A stretch of DNA of 5,333 bases from DATBHM01 sp036557505. Lineage in GTDB: Bacteria > Actinomycetota > UBA4738 > JACQTL01. Positions 1 to 5,333 of this stretch are shown one piece after another. The translations under genes were made by a program, and so were the position numbers. Under the pieces are notes generated by a model. It saw only the letters and a list, made by a program, of their open reading frames with translations. It was not told the origin of the DNA and ran no database searches. The stretch's first letter is position 1. The number at the start of each line of letters is the position of its first letter. Where the stretch lies: assembly GCA_036557505.1 (NCBI GenBank), contig DATBHM010000322.1, forward strand, positions 1 through 5,333. The letters run 5' to 3'.

Positions 1-142
1 GGAGATGGTCATGCCCGGCGACAACACCAACATGGAGGTGGAGCTCATCGCCCCCATCGCCATGGAGGAGGGCCTGCGCTTCGCCATCCGCGAGGGTGGT
101 CGCACCGTGGGCGCCGGCCGGGTCACGAGCATCATCAAGTAA
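1..142 (+). CDS. tuf: Elongation factor Tu, C-terminal end (5' truncated by window edge)
   Basis: EF-Tu is the cytoplasmic GTPase that delivers aminoacyl-tRNA to the ribosome. Only its last 46 codons are present, read from base 2 to the TAA at 140-142. They encode the end of the beta-barrel domain 3, including the very conserved run FAIREGGRTVGAGRV and the terminal IIK, which is essentially the family consensus ending. The upstream part (GTPase domain and domain 2) is outside the window. The gene is followed after 28 bases by rpmG on the same strand, with no terminator visible between them, so the two are probably cotranscribed. Identification is secure from the conserved tail. Whether this is the only tuf copy in the genome cannot be told from here. 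Confidence 0.96.
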   Translation, partial: EMVMPGDNTNMEVELIAPIAMEEGLRFAIREGGRTVGAGRVTSIIK

Positions 143-159
143 CCTCCTCGAGCGACAGC

Positions 160-164
160 AAGGA
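160..164 (+). promoter_or_regulatory. Ribosome binding site of rpmG
   Basis: AAGGA lies six bases before the ATG at 171. It fixes the L33 start and rules out the longer reading frame that begins inside tuf. Confidence 0.7.
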
Positions 165-170
165 CCAGAG

Positions 171-335
171 ATGCCGAAGACCGACAACCGACCGACGATC
201 ACGATGGCGTGCACCGAGTGCAAGCGCCGCAACTACGTGACCGAGAAGAACCGGCAGAACGACCGCGACCGCATGGAGTTCAAGAAGTACTGCCGGTGGT
301 GCCGCGGGCACACCCTGCACCGCGAGACCAGGTAG
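171..335 (+). CDS. rpmG: 50S ribosomal protein L33, zinc-binding form
   Basis: L33 is a small protein of the large ribosomal subunit. The product has 54 residues, normal for the family (about 49-56). It has the two CxxC knuckles of the zinc-binding C+ form, Cys14/Cys17 and Cys41/Cys44, separated by a basic stretch containing the typical NYVTEKNR segment. The ATG at 171 is preceded by AAGGA at 160-164, six bases away, which supports this start. An upstream in-frame ATG at 96 lies inside tuf and would add an unrelated extension, so it is rejected. The gene directly follows tuf. In many high-GC Gram-positives tuf/rpmG lead into secE-nusG, but here the next gene is convergent, so the operon ends at this point. 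Confidence 0.95.
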   Translation: MPKTDNRPTITMACTECKRRNYVTEKNRQNDRDRMEFKKYCRWCRGHTLHRETR

Positions 336-348
336 GCGCGCGGCTCCC

Positions 349-371
349 CTCGACGCACGTCAGCGGTCGAG
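349..371. terminator. Hairpin between convergent rpmG and lhgO (possible weak bidirectional terminator)
   Basis: CTCGAC at 349-354 is complementary to GTCGAG at 366-371. Two more pairs can form inside (355-356 with 363-364) if base 365 bulges out. The element starts 13 bases after the rpmG stop and overlaps the lhgO stop, as expected of a shared terminator between convergent genes. There is no T-tract on either side and the stem is short, so termination is inferred from position rather than shown. Confidence 0.3.
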
Positions 372-1574
372 CGTGTCCAGCACCGCCGTCGCGACGTGCG
401 CCCCGATCGCGAGCGAGGCGGTCGCGGCCGGCGAGGGAACGTTCAGCACGTGGACGGCCCGGTCGGATCGCGCGATGAAGAAGTCGTCGAGCAGCCGGCC
501 GTCCCGTCCGACGGCCTGCGCGCGGACGCCGGCGGGCGCCGGCCGGAGATCCGCTGGGCCGACGCCCGGGACCAACCGGGCCAGGGAGCGGGCGAACCGG
601 GTCCTGCTGAGCGACCGGATCACCTCCGCCGCACCCGTCCGCCAGAACCGGCGCCCCAGCCCGAGCGTCCCCCGATAGGCCAGCGCGTCCCACAGGTCCC
701 GAGCGTCGACGTCGCTCCACGTGTACCCCTCCCGCGCCAGCGCGAGCACCGCGTTCGGCCCCGCGTGCACGCCGCCGTGCACGCCGCGGGTGAGGTGGAC
801 GCCGAGGAAGGGGAAGGCGGGGTCCGGGACCGGGTAGATCAATCCGCGGACGAGCCCCTCCCGTTCCGGCCGGAGCGTGAAGAACTCACCTCTGAAGGGA
901 ACGATCCGCAGCCCCGGCCGGACGCCGTCCATCGCGGCGATCCGGTCCGAGTGGAGGCCCGCGCAGTTCACGACGACGCGGGTGCGCACGTCGCCGGCAC
1001 TCGACTCGACCTGTGCTCCGCCCGGGATCGGGTGGATCGCGGCCACCTCCGCGCCGAGCCCGATCGATCCGCCGCCGGCCAGGACCCGCCTGGCCATGGC
1101 CTCGGTGACCTCCACGTAGTCCACGCCGGACGTCGAGGGGGAGTGGAGGGCGGCGATCCCGACGGCGGCGGGCTCGAGATCGTGGAGCTCGCCCGGGCCG
1201 ATCCTGCGGACCCCCGGGACGCCGTTGGCGAGACCCCGGCGGAGCAGCTCCTCGAGGCCCGGCAGCTCCTCCGGCTCCGTCGCCACGATGACCTTGCCGA
1301 ACGGCGCGACGGTGATCGATTCCTGCGAGCAGAACTCCAGGAGCCGCCCGACTCCGGCCCGGCAGAGCAGGGCCTTGGCCGACCCTGGACGGTAGTAGAT
1401 GCCCGAATGGACGACGCCGCTGTTGCGACCGGTCTGGTGGCGAGCCAGCGCCGGCTCCTTCTCCAGCACCGACACCCCGAGCCCCGGCCGGGCCTCCGTG
1501 AGCGCCATCGCGGTGGCCATCCCCACGATGCCGCCACCGACCACGGCGACGTCCACGGCGTCGGAACGGCTCAC
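360..1574 (-). CDS. lhgO: L-2-hydroxyglutarate oxidase/dehydrogenase (FAD-dependent, LhgO family)
   Basis: The family oxidises L-2-hydroxyglutarate to 2-oxoglutarate using FAD. In E. coli the electrons go to the membrane quinone pool. This either salvages a by-product of side reactions of central dehydrogenases or serves glutarate/lysine breakdown. The 404-residue product is close to the usual length (about 400-420) and is a full DAO-type flavoprotein. It has the dinucleotide motif GGGIVG at residues 13-18, the acidic residue ending the second strand (Glu38), the family hallmark HQTGRNSGVVHSGIYY at 46-61, the second FAD-contact segment NCAGLHSDRIA at 203-213, PFRGEFF at 226-232, the HLTRGVHGGVHAGPNAVLA stretch at 260-278 and a C-terminal FAD-contact segment around 378-391. 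The start is a GTG without a clear ribosome binding site, but it places the FAD motif at the normal distance. A good promoter lies about 60-85 bases upstream. The gene is convergent to rpmG and divergent from the glycosidase. No glutarate hydroxylase gene (csiD/glaH) or other partner is in the window. Confidence 0.9.
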   Translation of the reverse strand: MSRSDAVDVAVVGGGIVGMATAMALTEARPGLGVSVLEKEPALARHQTGRNSGVVHSGIYYRPGSAKALLCRAGVGRLLEFCSQESITVAPFGKVIVATEPEELPGLEELLRRGLANGVPGVRRIGPGELHDLEPAAVGIAALHSPSTSGVDYVEVTEAMARRVLAGGGSIGLGAEVAAIHPIPGGAQVESSAGDVRTRVVVNCAGLHSDRIAAMDGVRPGLRIVPFRGEFFTLRPEREGLVRGLIYPVPDPAFPFLGVHLTRGVHGGVHAGPNAVLALAREGYTWSDVDARDLWDALAYRGTLGLGRRFWRTGAAEVIRSLSRTRFARSLARLVPGVGPADLRPAPAGVRAQAVGRDGRLLDDFFIARSDRAVHVLNVPSPAATASLAIGAHVATAVLDTLDR

Positions 1575-1575
1575 C

Positions 1576-1580
1576 GGAGG
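1576..1580 (+). promoter_or_regulatory. Shine-Dalgarno-like GGAGG before the GTG at 1586
   Basis: GGAGG sits five bases before the GTG at 1586 and is the best ordinary ribosome-binding match for the glycosidase frame. It is also part of the untranslated leader of lhgO on the other strand, so the match could be accidental. Confidence 0.4.
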
Positions 1581-1585
1581 TCGCC

Positions 1586-3457
1586 GTGGACCGCGCGGGA
1601 GACGAGCGCCGCCCCTGTCATCGGCGGCAGATCCTAGGGCGGATGCAGGGTGGTGTCACCGGCCGGGCACGCCCCTGCGCAGGCTTCGACTGCGATGGTT
1701 CCATTTCGGTCTCCGAGCGGGTAGCCTCTCGGGCGCCCGAGCGGACGACCGCCGGGACGCCCCGTTCGACGCACCCCGGAGGGTCCACCGCACTGCGAGC
1801 CACCGCACGCCGTCCGTCGCCCCGGCGCGCCCCCGCACGCCACGCACGCCACCCGCTGGTTCGACCGCCGTTCCTGGCGTGGATCGCCGTCGTGGTCGTC
1901 GCATCGGTGGCGCTCTGGTCCCACGGCACCGTCGAGGGCGGGGGAGCGGTCGATCCGCGCCTGCGGTTCGACGACTCGCTCCGTCCCGCCGACCTCCTCC
2001 GATCGGGACCGTCGGGTGCGCCGGCATCCACCACCACGCCCGAGACCGGGACCACGACCTCCGCGGGGGCCGTCGTCGCGGGCACCTCGGCACAGACCAT
2101 CGACGGGTTCGGCGCCTCTGGGGCGTGGTGGCCGAACGACCTCGTGCAGTTCTCGTCCCCGGCCCGGCAGCAGGTGGCATCGTGGCTGTTCGGGAGCCGC
2201 GGCATCGCGCTCAGCATCTACCGGTACAACATCGGTGGCGGCGGCGTGGGCGACGTCAACCGGGCCTCGCCAACGTTCCTCGTCCGCCCGGGAACATACG
2301 ACTGGACCAGGGACCCCGGCGGTCAGCTGTTCCTCCGAGACGCCGCCCGGGCGCGCGTCCCCACGCTCGTCGGGTTCGCCAACACCGCCCCCGGCGCATG
2401 GACGACCAACGGGAAGGCCTGCGGCGGGCAGCTGAAGCCCGGCGACGAGGATGCCTACGCCGGCTACCTGGCGGACGTCGCGCGGCACCTCCACGACGCC
2501 CTTGACGCCACACTGCGCTACGTCAGCCCGATGAACGAGCCCGACAGCTCCTTCGACGGGTGCTACCAGGAGGGGATGAAGGTCCCGACGGCGCAGCGGT
2601 CGACGCTGGTGAAGGCGCTCGCCGGTGCCCTTGCGGCCAAGGCGCCCTATTCGGGGGTCATGGCCGACGAGACGAGCCACGTCGACACGTTCGTGGGCGA
2701 GGGCAGGAACTGGCTCGCGCCGCCCGGCACCTCGGCTGCGGTGAACGTCCTCGCCACCCACGACTACGACTTCGCCGCCAACTCGACGCTGCAGGACGCG
2801 GGGAACCTCGCGGCGTCCGTGGGCAAGCCCCTGTGGATGACCGAGATCTGCTGCAACCACGGCATGAAGTTCGCTCGCGGCTTCGACCCCACGATGACCG
2901 GAGCGATCTGGATGGCGAACGCCATCGCGCAGAACCTGACGCAGGCCTCGGCCACGGGGTTCGTCTGGTGGACCGCCCTGTCGCCGACCCTCGGATGCGA
3001 CCCCCGGTCGTCCGGCTGCCCGACGTCGCGGAACGACTCCGGATGGGACGACGGGCTCGTGTACTACGACGGGAACTTCCGCACCGACCACAACCAGGGG
3101 CTGTACCCGACCAAGCGGCTCTGGGTCCTGGGGAACTTCAGCCGGTTCGTGCGTCCCGGCGCCGTGCGGCACCCGGTCAGCGGCGTCCCGCGGTCATTCC
3201 GCGTGCTCGCCTTCCGTTCCTCGGGGAGCTGGATCGTGGTGGTCGTCAACGAGGACGCCCCCGGCAGCGGGCCCGGCCGGCTGCCCATCACGCTCCCCGA
3301 CGACGGCGCCACGCTCGGCGCGCCGGCCGCCTATGCCACCAACGGGTGGAAAGACCTCGAGGCCGCCGCCACCCCCACGCTGTCCGGGCACACGCTCTCG
3401 ATCAGCGTCCCGCCGCGGAGCGTCACCACGTACGTCATCCCCGCCACGGGGGGATGA
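1586..3457 (+). CDS. GH30-like glycoside hydrolase, membrane-anchored or secreted (endo-beta-1,6-galactanase-like)
   Basis: This is predicted to be an extracytoplasmic retaining glycosidase of clan GH-A, closest in appearance to GH30 (glucosylceramidase / endo-beta-1,6-galactanase group). The exact substrate cannot be read from the sequence. In the 623-residue reading: residues 1-94 are Arg/Pro-rich; 95-112 are one hydrophobic segment; 113-165 are a linker ending in a Thr-rich stretch; the barrel starts at QTIDGFGASGAWW (170-182), the usual GH30 opening. Glu318 in MNEP (316-319) is the expected acid/base and Glu420 in WMTE (417-420) the expected nucleophile. WWTALSP (461-467) is a late barrel strand. 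Residues from about 520 form the beta-rich C-terminal side domain typical of GH30. Cysteines 279, 326, 422, 423, 471 and 478 could form disulfides outside the cell. No convincing AxA signal-peptidase site follows the hydrophobic segment, so a signal anchor is as likely as secretion. The start is uncertain: GTG 1586 has a GGAGG, ATG 1643 has poor spacing, and the first 50 or so codons look non-coding. Confidence 0.85.
   Translation: MDRAGDERRPCHRRQILGRMQGGVTGRARPCAGFDCDGSISVSERVASRAPERTTAGTPRSTHPGGSTALRATARRPSPRRAPARHARHPLVRPPFLAWIAVVVVASVALWSHGTVEGGGAVDPRLRFDDSLRPADLLRSGPSGAPASTTTPETGTTTSAGAVVAGTSAQTIDGFGASGAWWPNDLVQFSSPARQQVASWLFGSRGIALSIYRYNIGGGGVGDVNRASPTFLVRPGTYDWTRDPGGQLFLRDAARARVPTLVGFANTAPGAWTTNGKACGGQLKPGDEDAYAGYLADVARHLHDALDATLRYVSPMNEPDSSFDGCYQEGMKVPTAQRSTLVKALAGALAAKAPYSGVMADETSHVDTFVGEGRNWLAPPGTSAAVNVLATHDYDFAANSTLQDAGNLAASVGKPLWMTEICCNHGMKFARGFDPTMTGAIWMANAIAQNLTQASATGFVWWTALSPTLGCDPRSSGCPTSRNDSGWDDGLVYYDGNFRTDHNQGLYPTKRLWVLGNFSRFVRPGAVRHPVSGVPRSFRVLAFRSSGSWIVVVVNEDAPGSGPGRLPITLPDDGATLGAPAAYATNGWKDLEAAATPTLSGHTLSISVPPRSVTTYVIPATGG
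1631..1659 (-). promoter_or_regulatory. Sigma-70-type promoter for lhgO
   Basis: Read on the - strand, GTGACA (1659-1654; five of six matches to TTGACA) is followed by a 17-base spacer and TAGGAT (1636-1631; TA..AT as in TATAAT). Transcription would start near 1624, leaving a leader of about 50 bases before the lhgO GTG. The spacing is optimal and both boxes are good for a GC-rich genome. The promoter lies inside the 5' end of the reading frame of the opposite glycosidase gene. Confidence 0.6.
1699..1727 (+). promoter_or_regulatory. Possible promoter for the glycosidase gene
   Basis: TAGCCT at 1722-1727 resembles an actinobacterial -10 box. The hexamer 17 bases upstream, TTCCAT at 1699-1704, is a weak -35 (three matches). 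The surrounding DNA is less GC-rich than the genes, as promoters here tend to be. If real, transcription would begin near 1734, downstream of both ordinary in-frame start codons, and the protein would have to start at a non-standard codon. Confidence 0.25.
1778..1783 (+). promoter_or_regulatory. Alternative ribosome binding site inside the glycosidase frame
   Basis: GGAGGG lies nine bases before an in-frame CTG at 1793 (residue 70 of the long reading). Initiation there would give about 25 basic residues followed directly by the hydrophobic segment, a normal signal-anchor layout. CTG starts are rare, so this is only an alternative to the GTG at 1586. Confidence 0.25.
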
Positions 3458-4951
3458 CGCCCGCCGGGGGAGGAGGATCCGGAACCCGTCGTTCCAGGCA
3501 CGCCACCGCCCCCACAGCACGCTCGCACCGATCGCCCCCGCGGGCGGGAGCAGGACGATCGTCGGCAGCACGTAGCGGTAGTCGAACATCGCGGTGGCCG
3601 CCGGCACGAGCAGGACGATCAGGCCCGAGCTCGCGAGCAGCAGGCTCTCGGCTCGGAGGCGCCGGCGCGCGAAGCGCGGCAGCCCCGCGGCACCGAGCAG
3701 GCCGAGCAGCAGCCCGAGGGCGAGCAACGGGCCCGGCGTGTACACGACGCGCTGGTACCGGGCCAGCCGCCGCGCGATCGAGGGATCGAACGACCCCGCT
3801 GGAACTCCCGGGACGGTGGCCGGCGGGATGTCGACGCTGAGGTGCTTCAGCGCCGGGAGTGTGGTGGGGAACTGCCAGATGGCGACGGGCTCGTCCTGCC
3901 GGTTCACGGGGTGGCCCGGTTCGAACGCGTGGAGCACGTCGCCGGCGATGACCCCGAGATAGGTCCAGGGCTGGGCCCTGATGGCCCGCAGCGCGAAGTC
4001 CTCGAGGGCGGCCGCGTGGTTCGCGCCGGGATGCGGGGGGAGCAGGCGGATCGGCGAGTCGTGTCCCCAGATGTAGAAGTTGGCGCTCGGTCGTTCCGAC
4101 GGCGGCCGTGGATCGCACAGGACCCGTTCCTCCGGCGTCGGCGTGAACTTCGTACAGTCGGCGAACGTGGCCACGCGCCCGTAGAGGAAATAGCCATCGC
4201 GGTCCTCGATCGTGAACACCCCGCGCTCCGACTGGTACCAGCTCGCGTACAGGAGCAGCGGCGTCGCGAACGCCACGACGGCGAGCACGATCCGCCACCA
4301 CCCGACCCGCTTGGCGATCAGGAAGACCACCGCCGGGACGACGAGGAACATCCCCACCGAGCGGGTGAGTCCGGAGGCGCCGAGGAGCGCGCCGGCCCCC
4401 ACCGCGGCGAACACGCCGGGCCTGCGCTTCCAGACGAGCAGCGCGACCGCGGCGACCACGAGCGCCTCGAACAGCGTCTCGGCCATGAAGAAGGACTCGA
4501 GGTCGACCTGATAGCCGTCGAGCAGCACCGGTGCGGCGGCCACGGCCGCCAGCCACGGCCGGACGCCCAGGTGGACCAGGATCGCGTAGATCCCGACGCC
4601 GATCGCGATGCCGAGCACGTGCTGGAACGGCACCACCAGGCCCAGCGCGTGGCTGTGGGTCCACGGGAACAGGAACAAGCCGTACAGCAGAGGCCGGTAG
4701 TGGCCGGGGTGGAGGTGCCAGGACGCGGAGAGGTACCCGTACGAGTCGCCCCGGAACAGGAGCCCCGGGTGGTACGCGGCCGTGGCCAGGCCCCGCAGCT
4801 CCGCCGAGAGCAGGACCAGCGCGATGATCGGCAGGTGCCGGACGATGCGCTCGCCCCGCAGGACGCCGCGAAGGCGGTCCCATCCGGGACGTGCCGATGC
4901 AGCGTCGTCGGGTTCGGCGTCGGTCGTCATGGCGCAGCCCCGGTCGTTCAC
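3194..4951 (-). CDS. Polytopic membrane protein, probable GT-C-type glycosyltransferase
   Basis: This probably transfers a sugar from a polyprenyl-phosphate carrier to an acceptor on the outer face of the membrane. Donor and acceptor are unknown. Of 585 residues, about ten hydrophobic segments can be seen (roughly 38-60, 102-130, 133-147, 154-174, 179-197, 198-215, 218-239, 404-424, 435-456, 458-480). The first external loop carries GDSYGY with Asp69, in the place where GT-C enzymes keep their catalytic acidic residue. A long external loop (about 240-400) has two cysteines (266, 279). DYRYVLP at 457-463 resembles the RY..P element of the PMT/ArnT-like families. GTG 4951 is chosen because it overlaps the upstream stop as GTGA and has GAGGT just before it. 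ATG 4930, seven codons in, is the alternative. After residue 487 the protein becomes a Gly/Arg/Pro-rich tail that runs antisense to the glycosidase for 264 bases and is probably not native. With one extra base it would end at 3435 (505 residues). Confidence 0.75.
   Translation of the reverse strand: MNDRGCAMTTDAEPDDAASARPGWDRLRGVLRGERIVRHLPIIALVLLSAELRGLATAAYHPGLLFRGDSYGYLSASWHLHPGHYRPLLYGLFLFPWTHSHALGLVVPFQHVLGIAIGVGIYAILVHLGVRPWLAAVAAAPVLLDGYQVDLESFFMAETLFEALVVAAVALLVWKRRPGVFAAVGAGALLGASGLTRSVGMFLVVPAVVFLIAKRVGWWRIVLAVVAFATPLLLYASWYQSERGVFTIEDRDGYFLYGRVATFADCTKFTPTPEERVLCDPRPPSERPSANFYIWGHDSPIRLLPPHPGANHAAALEDFALRAIRAQPWTYLGVIAGDVLHAFEPGHPVNRQDEPVAIWQFPTTLPALKHLSVDIPPATVPGVPAGSFDPSIARRLARYQRVVYTPGPLLALGLLLGLLGAAGLPRFARRRLRAESLLLASSGLIVLLVPAATAMFDYRYVLPTIVLLPPAGAIGASVLWGRWRAWNDGFRILLPRRASSPRGGDDVRGDAPRRDADRERVPGQRGGGGGLEVFPPVGGIGGRRAERGAVVGERDGQPAGPAAGGVLVDDHHDPAPRGTEGEHAE
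3433..3459. terminator. Perfect 10-bp hairpin at the convergent junction (bidirectional terminator candidate)
   Basis: CGTCATCCCC at 3433-3442 and GGGGATGACG at 3450-3459 are exact reverse complements around a seven-base loop. The right arm contains the TGA stop of the glycosidase (3455-3457). The left arm contains a TGA for the opposite strand (3437-3435). No U-tract follows on either side, as is common for terminators in high-GC actinobacteria. A symmetric hairpin exactly between convergent genes is the expected place for a shared terminator. Confidence 0.55.
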
Positions 4952-5333
4952 GCCGACCTCACCGATCGATCCGCGAACAGTCGCAACCCCACGGCGAACG
5001 CGACGGCCGCGAGCAGCACCACCGCGGCAGCGAGCAGCGTGAGCGCCCCCCGCCCGTCCATCGTGGTCAGCCGATGCCGGCGGGCCTCGTCGGCGAGGGT
5101 CAGGGCGCCGACGGCCAGCGAGGCCGCGGCGCCGACGATGGCCAGGATGCCGCCCGGCGACACGGCTCGGCGGATGGCGCCGCGGACGCGCTCGCTGCGC
5201 TGGTCGGCCACCGACCGGTACATCCGCAGCCACATGACGCTCTGGGCCAGGATCCCCCCGCAGACGGCGAGGAGGCTTCCGGCGACGACGTCGCCGGGAG
5301 CCGGGCCCAATCCGGTCGCCACGCCGGCCGCGG
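4948..5333 (-). CDS. Unrecognised membrane protein, C-terminal part (5' end probably beyond the window)
   Basis: I do not recognise the family. The frame is open to the right edge and ends with TGA at 4950-4948. The visible 128 or so residues contain three hydrophobic segments: about residues 11-31 counting from the GTG at 5322, then 57-76, then 92-115. Between the first and second is a basic stretch (MYRSVADQRSERVRGAIRR), which suggests a cytoplasmic loop. A GTG at 5322 could be a start giving 124 residues, but no ribosome binding site precedes it and the frame continues upstream without a stop, so a longer protein is more likely. The stop overlaps the start of the GT-C gene by four bases, so the two are probably cotranscribed and translationally coupled. 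This suggests a related membrane or envelope role, but the sequence shows no more. Confidence 0.6.
   Translation of the reverse strand, partial: AAGVATGLGPAPGDVVAGSLLAVCGGILAQSVMWLRMYRSVADQRSERVRGAIRRAVSPGGILAIVGAAASLAVGALTLADEARRHRLTTMDGRGALTLLAAAVVLLAAVAFAVGLRLFADRSVRSA
4956..4960 (-). promoter_or_regulatory. Ribosome binding site deciding the GT-C start
   Basis: On the - strand GAGGT lies four bases before the GTG at 4951, inside the end of the upstream gene. Together with the GTGA stop-start overlap it favours GTG 4951 over ATG 4930, which has only a GGGG upstream. Confidence 0.5.

Noticed and set aside
336..359. Possible tRNA between rpmG and the next gene
   Set aside because: The gap is only 24 bases, too short for a tRNA, and shows no tRNA-like arms.
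756..790. Short direct repeat (CGTGCACGCCGC twice)
   Set aside because: It encodes the Gly-Val-His repeats of the conserved LhgO segment GVHGGVHAG, so protein coding explains it.
396..1637. Long + strand open frame opposite lhgO
   Set aside because: It is an Arg/Pro/Asp-rich antisense shadow produced by high GC; the - strand carries clear LhgO motifs throughout.
1634..3172. Long - strand open frame opposite the glycosidase
   Set aside because: Composition is repetitive Val/Gly/Arg without domains, while the + strand has the GH30 catalytic motifs.
2560..3840. 426-codon + strand frame crossing the convergent junction
   Set aside because: It is a low-complexity Arg/Ala/Gly product overlapping two better-supported genes in other frames.
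3435..4883. 482-codon - strand frame over the GT-C gene
   Set aside because: It is an Arg/Pro/Ala-rich shadow with no membrane pattern; only its last few codons matter, as the possible native end of the GT-C protein after a one-base shift.
4952..5233. N-terminal extension of the GT-C frame to an upstream Met at 5233
   Set aside because: It overlaps the upstream membrane gene and encodes only Arg/Gly/Pro-rich sequence; the GTGA overlap at 4951 gives a better start.

Overview
The window is very GC-rich, and the clear coding parts end most codons in G or C. It opens with the end of a translation-factor gene (tuf) followed by a ribosomal L33 gene. GTG starts, Shine-Dalgarno sites and actinobacterial-looking promoter elements point to a high-GC bacterium, most likely a member of the Actinomycetota. 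That placement is inferred from composition and gene style, not from a database match.

Layout from left to right: (1) 1-142, the last 46 codons of tuf (EF-Tu), + strand. (2) 171-335, rpmG, a complete zinc-ribbon L33 protein on the + strand in the same apparent operon. (3) A tiny convergent gap with a hairpin. (4) 360-1574, an FAD-dependent L-2-hydroxyglutarate oxidase/dehydrogenase (lhgO) on the - strand. (5) 1586-3457, a membrane-anchored or secreted GH30-like glycoside hydrolase on the + strand, divergent from lhgO, with candidate start codons only 11 bases apart. (6) 3194-4951, a polytopic GT-C-like membrane glycosyltransferase on the - strand, convergent with the glycosidase. (7) 4948 to the right edge, the C-terminal part of an unrecognised membrane protein on the - strand, whose stop overlaps the start of the glycosyltransferase gene (GTGA), so the two are probably translationally coupled.

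Functionally, the left part is housekeeping (translation, then metabolite repair of L-2-hydroxyglutarate to 2-oxoglutarate). The right part is cell-surface carbohydrate chemistry: an extracytoplasmic glycosidase beside a membrane glycosyltransferase. They are convergent, so they are not an operon, and a shared pathway is only a possibility.

The most informative details are structural. A well-formed sigma-70-type promoter for lhgO lies inside the 5' end of the glycosidase reading frame, which makes that frame's first 50 or so codons doubtful. A perfect 10-bp hairpin sits exactly on the glycosidase stop codon. The glycosyltransferase frame runs through that hairpin into 264 bases of antisense overlap, whereas a one-base shift would stop it inside the hairpin. 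I saw no CRISPR array, insertion sequence, tRNA or obviously novel defence-type system.
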